64,000 nucleotides of DNA from Bacillus pseudomycoides (GTDB lineage Bacteria; Bacillota; Bacilli; Bacillales; Bacillaceae_G): NCBI RefSeq assembly GCF_022811845.1, contig NZ_CP064266.1, forward strand, positions 1 to 64,000, read 5' to 3'. Below are positions 18,282-27,559 of this stretch, piece by piece. A model generated the notes under the pieces. It was not told where the DNA came from, searched no databases, and saw only the letters and a list, made by a program, of their open reading frames with translations. Position numbers and translations under genes: made by a program. The stretch's first letter is position 1; every line of letters begins with the position of its first letter.

Positions 18282-18482
18282 ATGGCAGGAACTACGCTTG
18301 TTTTAAAAGAAGAAAATTTGGTTGTTCTCGAGAATGTGGATAAATCAGTATACGAAGAATTACAAGACAAAACTGGTGAAGAACATTGCACATGCGCTGT
18401 GAATGAATCTGTTATGTATCTTGGAAAAGTATCTTCAGTAATGTGGAATGAAGATGAAATAGATTGGGAATACGGTTATTAA
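18282..18482 (+). CDS. Small acidic conserved hypothetical protein
   Basis: This 66-aa protein starts at the ATG after TAGGAGGA. It is strongly acidic, with no membrane segment, and has a CTC pair (EEHCTCAVNE, about residues 44-53) and an acidic aromatic tail (NEDEIDWEYGY). It is monocistronic and ends at its own terminator, 100 nt before patA. I do not recognise a family. Confidence 0.7.
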   Translation: MAGTTLVLKEENLVVLENVDKSVYEELQDKTGEEHCTCAVNESVMYLGKVSSVMWNEDEIDWEYGY

Positions 18483-18509
18483 AAAAGTCGCTTTAAGCGG
18501 CTTTTTTTA
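18481..18509 (+). terminator. Terminator of the 66-aa gene
   Basis: AAAAAAGTCGCTT pairs with AGCGGCTTTTTTT, with a TTAA-type small loop. Confidence 0.88.
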
Positions 18510-18582
18510 TGCGCCGCAAAGCGAAACTATTAAAAATATGGTAAAATGAAATTAATTTTCAAGCGGAAGAAAGGGAGACAAG

Positions 18583-19746
18583 ATGGAACAATTCATTAAT
18601 CCTAGAGTAAAAGATATTCAAATTTCTGGTATCCGCCAATTCTCTAATATGATTCAAAACTATGATAATCTCATTTCTTTAACAATTGGACAACCAGACT
18701 TTCCAACACCTTCTTTAGTAAAAGAAGCTGCAAAACGAGCAATTACCGAAAACTACACGAGCTATACACACAACGCGGGTCTATTAGAATTACGCAAGGC
18801 AGCTTGTCATTTTCTAAAGGAAAATTATAATTTACACTATTCACCTGAAAACGAAACCATCGTTACAATCGGCGCTAGCGAAGCGATCGATGTTACGTTC
18901 CGTACTATTTTAGAACCTGGAACAGAAGTTATTTTGCCAGCTCCTATTTATCCAGGTTATGAGCCTATTATTAGACTATGCGGCGCAACACCTGTTTTTG
19001 TAGATGTTCGTGAAACTGGATTTCGCTTAACAGCAGAAGCGATTCAAAATGCAGTTTCAGATCGAACAAGATGCATCGTTTTCCCTTACCCTTCTAATCC
19101 GACCGGTGTTACACTGTCGAAAGAAGAATTAACAGATATTGCAAACGTTTTAAAAGATAAAAACATTTTCGTTCTTTCTGATGAAATCTATAGTGAGCTT
19201 GTATATGAAGAACAACACACGTCCATCGCTCATTTTCCAGAAATGCGTGATAAAACAATCGTCATTAATGGTTTATCAAAATCGCATTCAATGACAGGCT
19301 GGCGCATTGGCCTTTTATTTGCTCCAGGCTATTTAGCTCAGCATATTTTGAAAGTGCATCAATATAACGTGACATGCGCAACTTCAATCGCACAATATGC
19401 TGCAATCGAAGCATTAACAGCAGCAAAAGATGCACCGCGAATGATGCGTCATCAATATAAAAAACGCCGTGATTATGTATACAACCGACTCCTTCAAATG
19501 GGCTTAACTGTTGAAGAACCAACTGGCGCCTTTTATTTATTCCCATACGTTGGAAATCTTACCTCTTCATCATTTGATTTTGCTATTGATCTTGTTAAAG
19601 AAGCTGGACTCGCTGTTGTTCCTGGAACAGCATTTTCAGAGTATGGCGAAGGCTATATCCGCCTTTCATACGCTTATAGTATGGAGACATTAAAAGAGGG
19701 TTGCGATCGTTTAGAAAAATTTTTAAAACAAAAAGCTAAGAGATAA
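18583..19746 (+). CDS. patA: Aminotransferase A (PatA), class I/II PLP enzyme
   Basis: This 387-aa protein starts at the ATG after AAAGGGAG. It is a fold-type I PLP aminotransferase with LTIGQPDFPTPS at the N-terminus, YPSNPTGVT, LSDEIYSEL, and the Schiff-base lysine in NGLSKSHSMTGWRIG, followed by the phosphate-binding Arg. It closely resembles B. subtilis PatA, which acts on N-acetyl-L,L-2,6-diaminopimelate-type and aromatic substrates in vitro. It is monocistronic. Exact substrate is inferred from the orthologue. Confidence 0.93.
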   Translation: MEQFINPRVKDIQISGIRQFSNMIQNYDNLISLTIGQPDFPTPSLVKEAAKRAITENYTSYTHNAGLLELRKAACHFLKENYNLHYSPENETIVTIGASEAIDVTFRTILEPGTEVILPAPIYPGYEPIIRLCGATPVFVDVRETGFRLTAEAIQNAVSDRTRCIVFPYPSNPTGVTLSKEELTDIANVLKDKNIFVLSDEIYSELVYEEQHTSIAHFPEMRDKTIVINGLSKSHSMTGWRIGLLFAPGYLAQHILKVHQYNVTCATSIAQYAAIEALTAAKDAPRMMRHQYKKRRDYVYNRLLQMGLTVEEPTGAFYLFPYVGNLTSSSFDFAIDLVKEAGLAVVPGTAFSEYGEGYIRLSYAYSMETLKEGCDRLEKFLKQKAKR

Positions 19747-19762
19747 CACTCTTAGCTTTTTA
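19731..19762 (+). terminator. patA terminator
   Basis: AAAAGCTAAGAG pairs with CTCTTAGCTTTTT. The left arm overlaps the last patA codons, and the right arm lies next to the convergent malR stop. Confidence 0.85.
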
Positions 19763-20782
19763 CGCATAATGATCACAGGTTTGACGCTTTAGTAATTTAT
19801 GCGGAATAATAATACATTTCGAAGTAGACTCAGAATTTTCCACCTTATCAACTAAAGCTTTTGCAGCTTCATACCCTAATTGATAAATATTTACATCAAC
19901 CGTTGTAAGCGGCGGGCTTGCAATTTCGGATAATAAAGCATTGTTAAAGCTCACAATTGAAACATCCTTCGGTACAGAAACTCCTTTTTTAGCAAGTGCA
20001 CTTAATACCCCAAGACCTATTAAATCATCTGTTGCCATAATTGCTGTTGGCGGTATTTCAAGTCCCATTAACTCTTCTACAGCCTGCTGACCACTCTCTC
20101 TTGAGAAATCAAAATGTAGAATATATTCATCTGGTAACACAATATCAGCTAATTTTAAAGCATCGCTCATTCCAGCTAAACGATCCTTTGTAACAAGTAA
20201 ATCAGAGCCACCGCCAATAAACGCTATTTGTTTATGTCCTAGTGAAATTAAATATTCCGCTACTTCTCTTGCAGCTGTATAGTTATTATTATCTACATAT
20301 GTAATTTCATCTTTTCTTTCGTACGGCTTTCCAATTAAAACAAATGGGAAATTCTGTTCATGTAAATATTGAATAATACGATCGTTTTCACGTGAATAGA
20401 GAAGAATTATTCCACCGATTTGACGCCCCTGTACCATCTTCACAACACCATTAAAAATTTCCTCTTCTGTTTCGCCAGTTGACATATACAGCGCATAACC
20501 TTCAACATGTGCAAACGAGCTAATTCCTCGAATTACTTCTGGAAAAAATGGATTTTGAAATGCCTTACTCGCAGAACTTGGCATAACAAGACCAATTGTT
20601 TTTGTCGTTTGATTCGCAAGACTTCTCGCATTTAAATTCGGATGATATCCTAACTCGCTCATTACTTTACGAACACGACGCTTGGTTTTTTCACTTATAC
20701 TTGGATTATCAGCAATTACACGAGACACAGTAGATGGTGCAACATTTGCCTTTTTTGCTACATCTTTAATTGTAACTGTCAT
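19760..20782 (-). CDS. malR: LacI-family maltose regulator
   Basis: This 340-aa protein starts at the ATG behind GAGGAGGAG; an upstream start at 20812 would place that site inside the gene. The N-terminus is a LacI HTH (TIKDVAKKANVAPSTVSRVI, residues 3-22) with the hinge helix NLNARSLANQTT. The rest is a periplasmic-binding-like sugar domain. It lies downstream of the mdxEFG operon on the same strand and very likely controls it with nplT, malL and msmX through the AAACGTTT operators seen before each gene. Confidence 0.92.
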   Translation of the reverse strand: MTVTIKDVAKKANVAPSTVSRVIADNPSISEKTKRRVRKVMSELGYHPNLNARSLANQTTKTIGLVMPSSASKAFQNPFFPEVIRGISSFAHVEGYALYMSTGETEEEIFNGVVKMVQGRQIGGIILLYSRENDRIIQYLHEQNFPFVLIGKPYERKDEITYVDNNNYTAAREVAEYLISLGHKQIAFIGGGSDLLVTKDRLAGMSDALKLADIVLPDEYILHFDFSRESGQQAVEELMGLEIPPTAIMATDDLIGLGVLSALAKKGVSVPKDVSIVSFNNALLSEIASPPLTTVDVNIYQLGYEAAKALVDKVENSESTSKCIIIPHKLLKRQTCDHYA

Positions 20783-21023
20783 TAAATCTCCTCCTCTCTT
20801 CTTATTCTTCATTCATATCTATTTTTATTCTGTATTCCACAGATATTAGGAGAAAACGAAAGCTACCATTACTTTATTTCATTTCTCAAAAAAATTATAT
20901 TAATGTAAACTAATATTCTCCCTCTTCATGTATTGTAAGGGATACAGGTTTATTTTCCTATACTATAATATACTATTTTTTTCACATCTTTCCCCTTACG
21001 ATGTCATATGAACCCGAATTCCT

Positions 21024-21056
21024 CCTAAAAAAGAGAAATGGGACATAATGTCCCAT
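21024..21056 (-). terminator. Terminator of mdxEFG operon
   Basis: ATGGGACAT and ATGTCCCAT form a tight hairpin just after the mdxG stop, followed on the minus strand by TTCTCTTTTTT. malR therefore probably has its own promoter in the 275-nt gap. Confidence 0.75.
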
Positions 21057-21058
21057 CC

Positions 21059-21901
21059 TCACCCTTTCGTACCTCCAGCTGTTAAGCCTGAAATAAAATA
21101 TTTTTGCAGCGATAAGAACAAGATCGAAATCGGTAAAGCAATTAATACAGATCCTGCTGCAAATGTCGTAAATTCATTACCAAATTTCTTCGCTACCATT
21201 TCATATAATCCAACTGCTAATGTATAGTTTTCTGGTGTTCGTAAAATGATACTCGCTAAAATAAAATCTGTAAATGGACCGATAAAGGTAAATAACGCTA
21301 CAACTGCTACAATCGGTTTAGCAAGTGGCATAATAATTTGCCAGAAAATACGGAAGTGTCCTGCCCCATCCATACGGGCTGACTCATCCAGCTCTTTTGG
21401 AATCGTATCAAAATACCCTTTCATAAGCCACGTATTCATTGGAATTGCTCCGCCGACATAAATTAAAATTAATGCAAGATGTGTATCAATTAATCCAGTT
21501 AATTGCGCTAATACATAGAGTGCAATCAAAGCTGCAAAGTTTGGGATCATTTGCAAGATTAAAAATGTTAACAAACCATTCTTTCTTCCAACAAAACGAT
21601 ATCTTGAAAATGCATAAGCTGTAAAACTAATGGATAGTACAGAGAAAATCATCGTTAAAACACTTACTTTGAGTGTATTTTTATACCAAAGTAAATAATT
21701 GCTTTGCGAAAGATCTAACAACTTTCGGTAGTGATCTAACGTTGCGTTTTTCGGAATAATACTTGACCCTGATAAACTATCTCCTGGATTAAACGATGAA
21801 CCAACAATCCATAATAATGGATAAAAAATAATGACACACATTATGAAAATTACAAAATAACTTAATGAGAGACGTAACATCTTTTGTCGTTTTATATTCA
21901 T
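21059..21901 (-). CDS. mdxG: Maltodextrin ABC transporter permease (MalG type)
   Basis: This 280-aa inner-membrane permease has six predicted membrane segments. The EAA loop that docks the ATPase reads ELDESARMDGAGHFRIFWQI (about residues 180-199). It ends with the MalG-type tail LQKYFISGLTAGGTKG. It pairs with MdxF to form the channel, and its ATG abuts the mdxF stop, so the two are translationally linked. The ATPase MsmX is encoded separately at 32871. Confidence 0.93.
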   Translation of the reverse strand: MNIKRQKMLRLSLSYFVIFIMCVIIFYPLLWIVGSSFNPGDSLSGSSIIPKNATLDHYRKLLDLSQSNYLLWYKNTLKVSVLTMIFSVLSISFTAYAFSRYRFVGRKNGLLTFLILQMIPNFAALIALYVLAQLTGLIDTHLALILIYVGGAIPMNTWLMKGYFDTIPKELDESARMDGAGHFRIFWQIIMPLAKPIVAVVALFTFIGPFTDFILASIILRTPENYTLAVGLYEMVAKKFGNEFTTFAAGSVLIALPISILFLSLQKYFISGLTAGGTKG

Positions 21902-23203
21902 TTACATCATATCCTCTTCTTGGAATGATTTTGTTCTCTTAAATTGCCATAATGCAACTGAAATAACGATTAACGATAAAATCATCGTAAGTGCCGCTGC
22001 TTTTCCATATTGTGCTGATGTCATCGTTAATTTATAAATCCATGAAATTAAAATATCTGTTCCTCCTGCATTTTGCCCAGACACAGCAGGTCCCCCGCTA
22101 TTAAACAGATAGATAATACTGAAGTTATTAAAGTTAAACGTATATTGTGTAATTAAGATTGGAGCTGTTGCATATAGAACAAGCGGCAATGTAATCTTTC
22201 GAAATTGTTGCCATGCCGTTGCCCCATCTACTGTAGCTGCTTCATACAATTCCCCTGGAATCGATTGCAATATCCCAGTTGTCATTGCAAAAATAAATGG
22301 GAAACCAAGCCATGTTTGGATAAATATCAAAGCGGTTTTCGCCCAGAATGGATCTGTCATCCAAGCAATCTTTTCGATTCCAAATAAAGCTAACACTTGA
22401 TTGTTAATTGCTCCAAATGACTCATTAAACATACCAGCAAAGACAAGAATGGATACGAATGCTGGAACAGCCCACGGTAAAATAAAGATCGTACGAATTA
22501 CTGCTTTCCCTTTAATACCAGGCTGATTCACTAAAATTGCTAGGAAAATACCAAGGGCTACTTGGAGTGTTGTAGCAACAAATGTCCAAATCACAGTCCA
22601 AGAGAATACACTTAAAAAAGTATCTCTCCACATTGGTAATGTAAAAATATCAATAAAGTTTTTGAATCCAACCCAATCTACTAATTTCGCTGGAGGTGAA
22701 TGATATAAATCATAGTTTGTAAATCCAATTAAGATAACAAAAAGGATTGGAAATACTACAACAAAGATCAGTAACAAAAATCCTGGTGACACCATTAAAT
22801 ATGGAAAACCTTGGTCTAATAAATTACGGTATTGTTCTTTCACAGAATTTAACGGTATTCCTATATCACGCTTTTTCCCATTTTGATAGGCATCATATAA
22901 ATTAAAAGCATATATACCTAATCCAAATGCAATAACGATTAGTGCTAAAATCCCTTTTACTAATAGAAAAATAGAATGGTCCCGAGGAACTTCTGTACCG
23001 AGCGTAACAATTCCCCACAATCCCATATTTAATAAATCAGCGAATGCTACAACAAATGAACCTGTTAATACAAGAAAAATAAGACCTTTTATATATTGTT
23101 TATTATATATTTGACCAATACCTGGAATGATTGACAACATTGCTGCTATTTTCCGGTGTTTTGAACCGTTCACTTCCTGCGCTGGTTCAATAGATGTTTG
23201 CAT
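21902..23203 (-). CDS. mdxF: Maltodextrin ABC transporter permease (MalF type)
   Basis: This 433-aa permease has eight predicted membrane segments. As in B. subtilis MdxF, an extra N-terminal pair (IPGIGQIYNKQYIKGLIFLV cut at 20) precedes the core. The EAA loop reads ELYEAATVDGATAWQQFRKI. It forms the translocation channel with MdxG. A stem-loop separates it from mdxE upstream. The start follows AGAAGGGGG on the minus strand. Confidence 0.93.
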   Translation of the reverse strand: MQTSIEPAQEVNGSKHRKIAAMLSIIPGIGQIYNKQYIKGLIFLVLTGSFVVAFADLLNMGLWGIVTLGTEVPRDHSIFLLVKGILALIVIAFGLGIYAFNLYDAYQNGKKRDIGIPLNSVKEQYRNLLDQGFPYLMVSPGFLLLIFVVVFPILFVILIGFTNYDLYHSPPAKLVDWVGFKNFIDIFTLPMWRDTFLSVFSWTVIWTFVATTLQVALGIFLAILVNQPGIKGKAVIRTIFILPWAVPAFVSILVFAGMFNESFGAINNQVLALFGIEKIAWMTDPFWAKTALIFIQTWLGFPFIFAMTTGILQSIPGELYEAATVDGATAWQQFRKITLPLVLYATAPILITQYTFNFNNFSIIYLFNSGGPAVSGQNAGGTDILISWIYKLTMTSAQYGKAAALTMILSLIVISVALWQFKRTKSFQEEDMM

Positions 23204-23242
23204 ATTTCTTCCCCCTTTTTTCTTCCCTTTGGAAGGAAGAGA

Positions 23243-23274
23243 ATCCGTATCTCCCTTTTACGAGAGATACGAAT
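23243..23274 (-). other. Intercistronic stem-loop between mdxE and mdxF
   Basis: ATCCGTATCTC and GAGATACGAAT form an 8-11 bp stem inside the 77-nt gap. With only a modest T-tail it looks like a partial terminator or a 3' stabiliser, allowing more binding protein than permease, as known for malE-malF in other bacteria. Confidence 0.5.
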
Positions 23275-23280
23275 CCCATC

Positions 23281-24540
23281 TTATTTTTTCTTACTATGAT
23301 TTGCTTCAATGTTTCCCTTAATTTGTTTTACAGCTTCATCAAGTGCTGCTTTTGGCTCTTGTTTATTTGCTGCAACTAATTGAAGCGCATCTCCAGCTGG
23401 TTTCCAAACTTCTTGCATTTCTGGAATATTCGGCATTGGAATACCATTCTCTGATTGAGTTGCCACTGCTTTTGCAGCTTCATTGTCTTTAATCATTGGA
23501 TCTTCCATTACTGATTTAACAGGAGGAATTTCTTTTGTTTTTTCAAAACGGATTTTCGCGTTCTCTTCATTTGTTACCCACTCAGTAAATTTTGTTGCTA
23601 AATCATTCTGTTTCGAGAAGCTTGTTACATGCCATCCTTTTACGCCCACAAAAGTTTTCATTGGTTGACCGTTTGGTAATTTTGGCATCGGTGCTACCCC
23701 ATAATCAATGCCTGCCTTTTCCATCGCTTGGAATGCCCATGGACCATTCATAATAGATGCCGCTTTTCCTTCATTAAATAATCCATCTGCAGCTGCCCCA
23801 CCAGATTCACCAATAATTCCTTTTGGTAATAATTTTTCTTTATACCATTTTTGAATATATTCAGCACCTTGTACCGCACCACTATTATCTAATCCAATAT
23901 CTGTCGGATTCGGTTTTCCATCTTTCTCACCAAATACATAACCGCCCATACCAGCCATAAATGCATTCGCAAAATAGAAGTTATCTCCTAATGCTAAAAA
24001 TCCGTACTTTCCATCTTTCGTAAAGTCTTTTGAGAAATTAAAAAGCTCATCCATTGTTTCTGGTGCTTTTGGCATTAACTTTTTATTATAAATAAAGATT
24101 GGTGTTTCAATTGCTTTTGGTAAACCGTATAGTTTTCCATCGTATGTTTGTGCCTTTATTGATAAATCTGTAAATTTATTTTTTACCGTATCATCCACTT
24201 TCACCTCTGAAAGTAGCCCTTCTGTTACCGCATTACCAATATGATCATGAGGCAATGTTACAACATCTGGCCCTGTACCAGCTGGACCATCGAGACGAAG
24301 TTTTTCTACTTGTTTCGTCATCTGAACCTCTACAACTTTTACTTTCACATTATATTTCTTCTCAAAACTTTTCACTGCTGAATCTAGCCCAACACCCTTT
24401 TTCTCATCTTCCCAAACAAGAAGATCATAATCTTTCTTCTCCTTGCTCGCTTCCTTTTTCCCTGAATCTTTCGGACCACATGCCGATAACATACCGATTG
24501 CCAAAGTTGAAATTGTTAATAATGATAATGCTTTCTTCAC
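23281..24540 (-). CDS. mdxE: Maltodextrin-binding lipoprotein
   Basis: This is the solute-binding component, 419 aa, starting at a GTG behind AGGGAGG; an upstream start at 24597 would skip that site and mask the signal. The signal ends in the lipobox LSAC, giving a lipid-anchored protein on the outer membrane face. Typical MalE-type strings are LLVWEDEKKGVGLDSAVKSF cut at 20, GPDVVTLPHDHIGNAV, YGLPKAIETPIFIYNK and IMNGPWAF. It opens the mdxEFG operon, preceded by two cre/MalR-like operators. Confidence 0.95.
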   Translation of the reverse strand: MKKALSLLTISTLAIGMLSACGPKDSGKKEASKEKKDYDLLVWEDEKKGVGLDSAVKSFEKKYNVKVKVVEVQMTKQVEKLRLDGPAGTGPDVVTLPHDHIGNAVTEGLLSEVKVDDTVKNKFTDLSIKAQTYDGKLYGLPKAIETPIFIYNKKLMPKAPETMDELFNFSKDFTKDGKYGFLALGDNFYFANAFMAGMGGYVFGEKDGKPNPTDIGLDNSGAVQGAEYIQKWYKEKLLPKGIIGESGGAAADGLFNEGKAASIMNGPWAFQAMEKAGIDYGVAPMPKLPNGQPMKTFVGVKGWHVTSFSKQNDLATKFTEWVTNEENAKIRFEKTKEIPPVKSVMEDPMIKDNEAAKAVATQSENGIPMPNIPEMQEVWKPAGDALQLVAANKQEPKAALDEAVKQIKGNIEANHSKKK

Positions 24541-24582
24541 CCTAAAAACCTCCCTAAATTGTATATGTACTGGTTCAACAAA

Positions 24583-24596
24583 TGAAAACGTTTGCA
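24583..24596. promoter_or_regulatory. cre/MalR-like operator 1 of mdxE
   Basis: TGAAAACGTTTGCA closely fits the LacI-family cre consensus (TGWAANCGNTNWCA, one mismatch). It lies about 42 nt before mdxE on the minus strand. Confidence 0.7.
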
Positions 24597-24636
24597 CTAA
24601 CTAGTTTAATAGAAGCGCAAACAATCTTCTAATTTA

Positions 24637-24650
24637 TGAAAACGTTTGCG
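24637..24650. promoter_or_regulatory. cre/MalR-like operator 2 (mdxE-nplT intergenic)
   Basis: TGAAAACGTTTGCG is nearly identical to operator 1 and lies 54 bp from it, about five helical turns. It is in the 313-nt gap between divergent mdxE and nplT, which otherwise holds only promoters. Confidence 0.7.
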
Positions 24651-24798
24651 CTATTTGTCTATCATTATACATTCTTTTATCTATTTTGCAAATATTTTCT
24701 TTCTATATTTAAAAAAATTATGATATTGCTCTTTTTCTCCATTGACTTTATACAAAATGAATACTACCCTTATAAGCAATATTAAAGTTATCTTAGAA

Positions 24799-24810
24799 GC
24801 AATCGTTTGC
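24799..24810. promoter_or_regulatory. Weaker operator-like site before nplT
   Basis: GCAATCGTTTGC keeps the central CG and both half-sites of the mal operators, about 43 nt before the nplT start. Confidence 0.5.
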
Positions 24811-24853
24811 AATTTATTATTGTTTATAGAGATATCAAAGGGGGATTTTCTAT

Positions 24854-26614
24854 ATGTTTAAAGAAGCAATATACCATAGGCCTAAAGATAATTACGCATA
24901 CGCTTACGATGAAAAAACACTTCATATTCGCTTGCGTACAAAAAAAAATGACGCAGATAGCGTCTCACTCATTCATGGTGATCCTTATGAATGGCAAGAT
25001 GGAAAATGGATCACAGCAAATATACCGTTGAAAAAAAGCGGCTCAACAGATTTATTTGATTATTGGTCCGTTTCAATCGAACCAAAATTTAAGCGCTTAC
25101 GATATGGGTTTGAACTAAAGAATAATACAGAAACGATCATTTATACAGAACGCGGCTTTTTCCACGAAACACCTAATGATGATGTTGGCAACTTTTTTTG
25201 CTTTCCATTTATTCATGAGCAGGATGTTTTTAAAGCGCCTTCATGGATAAAAGATACAGTCTGGTATCAAATTTTCCCAGAACGATTTGCGAATGGAGAT
25301 GCCTCATGCAATCCAGTGCATACACTTCCATGGGAAAGTACTGATCCTACAGCTACTAATTTTTTCGGCGGAGATTTTGCAGGTATTATCGAGCACCTCG
25401 ATTATCTTGTAGAACTCGGGATTACTGGCATTTACTTTACACCTATCTTTAAGGCACACTCTAATCATAAGTACGACACGATTGACTATATGGAAATTGA
25501 TCCACAGTTCGGGACTAAGGAAACGTTTCGAAAGCTTGTTAATATGTGCCACGAACGCGGTATAAAAGTAATGCTAGATGCTGTTTTTAATCATAGCGGA
25601 TACTTTTTTGATAAATTTCAAGATGTGCTCAAAAAAGGCGATCGGTCATTATATAAAGAGTGGTTTCATATTCATCAGTTTCCGGTAATAACAGAACCAC
25701 TCCCAAATTATGATACTTTTGCCTTTACACCATATATGCCAAAATTAAATACAGCACATCCAGATGTAAAAGAATATTTACTCGAAGTAGGACGTTATTG
25801 GGTGCGAGAGTTTCACATTGACGGCTGGCGACTTGATGTAGCAAATGAAGTTGATCATAGCTTTTGGAGAGAATTCCGTAGTGAAATAAAAAACATTAAC
25901 CCTGAAGTTTATATTTTAGGAGAGATTTGGCATGATGCTCTGCCATGGTTACAAGGCGATCAATTCGATGCCGTTATGAGTTATCCTGTTACAAATGCCC
26001 TCCATTCTTACTTCGCAAACGAAACAATCGGGGCAAGTGAATTTATGGAACAAATTGCAGCATCTCTTAACTCTTATTCCATGAACGTAAACGAAGCTGC
26101 GTTTCATCTATTAGACAGTCATGATACACCGAGAATTTTAACAACCTGTAATGGTAATAAAGATAAAGTGAAATTACTATATATATTCCACCTCTCTTTC
26201 ATCGGCTCACCATGTATTTATTATGGTGATGAAATCGGTATGGACGGCGGAATGGATCCAGATTGCCGAAAATGTATGGTCTGGGATGAAGATAAGCAGG
26301 ATAAAACGTTATTTAAGCACATCCAAATATTAATTTCATTACGGAAACAATATAAAGCATTTGGCGGACATGGGACATTTCAATGTATTGAAGCAAACGA
26401 TGAACAGGGCTACATTTCCTATACGAAAACACATGAAGAAGAAACAATTTTCATTGTTTTAAATCCAACAAATCATGAAATTTCAGCTCCTATAACTTTT
26501 GATATCGCAGGTAAAAAAATTGTAAATTTATATACAAACGAAGAATTTTCAGCAGAGGCAGACTCATTACAGGTTACACTTCCACCATATGGATTTTCAA
26601 TTTTGAAATGGTAA
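24854..26614 (+). CDS. nplT: Neopullulanase/cyclomaltodextrinase (GH13)
   Basis: This 586-aa cytoplasmic glycosidase hydrolyses maltodextrins, cyclodextrins and pullulan. Residues 1-125 form the CBM34-like N-terminal domain. The GH13 barrel carries LDAVFNHSG (241-249), the nucleophile D328 in DGWRLDVANE, the acid/base E357 in ILGEIWH, and D424 in LLDSHDTPR. A C-terminal beta domain ends at PPYGFSILKW. It is divergent from mdxE and starts at the ATG after AAGGGGG. malL would be the expected next mal gene, but a toxin island intervenes. Confidence 0.96.
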   Translation: MFKEAIYHRPKDNYAYAYDEKTLHIRLRTKKNDADSVSLIHGDPYEWQDGKWITANIPLKKSGSTDLFDYWSVSIEPKFKRLRYGFELKNNTETIIYTERGFFHETPNDDVGNFFCFPFIHEQDVFKAPSWIKDTVWYQIFPERFANGDASCNPVHTLPWESTDPTATNFFGGDFAGIIEHLDYLVELGITGIYFTPIFKAHSNHKYDTIDYMEIDPQFGTKETFRKLVNMCHERGIKVMLDAVFNHSGYFFDKFQDVLKKGDRSLYKEWFHIHQFPVITEPLPNYDTFAFTPYMPKLNTAHPDVKEYLLEVGRYWVREFHIDGWRLDVANEVDHSFWREFRSEIKNINPEVYILGEIWHDALPWLQGDQFDAVMSYPVTNALHSYFANETIGASEFMEQIAASLNSYSMNVNEAAFHLLDSHDTPRILTTCNGNKDKVKLLYIFHLSFIGSPCIYYGDEIGMDGGMDPDCRKCMVWDEDKQDKTLFKHIQILISLRKQYKAFGGHGTFQCIEANDEQGYISYTKTHEEETIFIVLNPTNHEISAPITFDIAGKKIVNLYTNEEFSAEADSLQVTLPPYGFSILKW

Positions 26615-26617
26615 AAT

Positions 26618-26682
26618 ATAAAGTGAAACTTTAATCAGTGGGGGTTCTTCATCCCTCACTGATCAAGCTTTTACGAAATAAA
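26618..26682 (+). repeat. bcr1-like short derivative (65 bp)
   Basis: GTGAAACTTTAATCAGTGGG through CTCACTGATCAAGC and CTTTTACGAA is flanked by ATAAA repeats at 26618-26622 and 26678-26682. Only the first hairpin and the CTTTTACG block of bcr1 remain. It sits 4 nt after nplT, at the edge of the toxin island. Confidence 0.75.
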
Positions 26683-26717
26683 GGCTTAATCAAATTTTTC
26701 ACATTTCTGTTTTCACT

Positions 26718-26786
26718 TATTGTTTACATCCGTCAATCATAAGTTTCTTTGTACCTTCAGCCTATAGGGAGAAGTTGTGAATTCAT
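26718..26786 (-). pseudogene. Remnant of a second DUF4176 gene
   Basis: This 69-bp stretch aligns with the start of the intact DUF4176 gene at 27893-28159: an ATG, then codons for NSQLLPIG, then EGTKKLMI. A gap of 17 nt removes the codons for SIVTLK and shifts the frame, and a TAA follows within 25 codons. The rest of the gene is missing. The ATG overlaps the stop of the upstream membrane-protein gene. Confidence 0.75.
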
Positions 26787-27559
26787 TGTCTTTTTTCCTT
26801 TCTTGAAAGTTTAGGTTTCTTTTGGGAATGTGGTATGTTGACATGCCCGGAAGCCATGGATTGTCTCCTTTCCTTTCTTGTAAGTTTAGGTTTCTTTTGA
26901 GAATGTAATATTTTTGAATGTCCTGAAGTAACGAGTTGTTTTTTGAAATTAAAATAAAAGTACAAATGTGTACTTAGAGCCAGGAAAACAACTGAAATAA
27001 ATGAAAAAATAATGATCAGCACGATCGCCATAGATTTTTGGCTCAAAAAACCAATACTAACTTGACCAATCATATAACCTAAACTCGAAAAGAGTACGAT
27101 TTTAGGAATTTTTACATCTTGATCAGTTATCCCCCTTAAGCGGGCTGTAAAATATTTAATCCAGAATAACTCAGATTTATAAACAACTAAACCATATGTT
27201 ATAAGCGATAAGAGAAAAAATAAAGGTGACTCTAGTTCGACAAATTCGTAAGCCAACTTTTGAACAGCTATAAAGCTGCAAAATGAAATACTGGATGCGA
27301 CAAATCCAGAATATAGTAAATGTTGTAATTGAGGCTGCTTAGGCTTATAAATCGAAATCCAAATTCCCCATAGATTACATATCACATAAAACGGAAGAGC
27401 CGCGTAAGAATATATACCGTACGGTGGAAATATGAATAGAATGATGAGTAGTAAAACATTCATGAAAAACCATACGAAGGCCCCAACAATATTTCTTATA
27501 TCAAATGGTATCAATATTCGTATGCAATCATCTATGTTGTTGCCGTTATATTTGTCCAT
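26783..27559 (-). CDS. Polytopic membrane protein, putative immunity protein 2
   Basis: This 258-aa protein starts at the ATG behind GAGGTG (an ATG 12 nt upstream is worse placed). It has about six membrane segments between residues 25 and 205. It is a clear paralogue of the protein at 28201: shared strings include CNLWGIWI/SNIWGIWV, YKP, SFIAVQKLAY/SFIVIQKFAY, LGYMIGQVSIGFLSQ/LGYIIGQICIGSLSQ, and HLYFYFNFKKQ/YLYFYFDLKKQ. The tail (residues 210-258) carries two 25-residue repeats rich in Lys and Arg that the paralogue lacks. An immunity role is inferred from position beside a toxin-like gene. Confidence 0.75.
   Translation of the reverse strand: MDKYNGNNIDDCIRILIPFDIRNIVGAFVWFFMNVLLLIILFIFPPYGIYSYAALPFYVICNLWGIWISIYKPKQPQLQHLLYSGFVASSISFCSFIAVQKLAYEFVELESPLFFLLSLITYGLVVYKSELFWIKYFTARLRGITDQDVKIPKIVLFSSLGYMIGQVSIGFLSQKSMAIVLIIIFSFISVVFLALSTHLYFYFNFKKQLVTSGHSKILHSQKKPKLTRKERRQSMASGHVNIPHSQKKPKLSRKEKRQ
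26797..26946 (-). repeat. 75-bp tandem repeat, two copies
   Basis: Copies at 26797-26871 and 26872-26946 share CCTTTCTTG, AAGTTTAGGTTTCTTTTG and a following AATGT block. The 75-bp period keeps the frame and yields two 25-residue units (HSQKKPKLTRKERRQ and HSQKKPKLSRKEKRQ) at the C-terminus of the membrane protein. Each unit includes an AAGAAAGGA-type ribosome-site sequence near an ATG. Confidence 0.8.

Noticed and set aside
21246..21624. ORFs antisense to mdxG
   Set aside because: They are shadow frames without ribosome sites, opposite a conserved permease gene.
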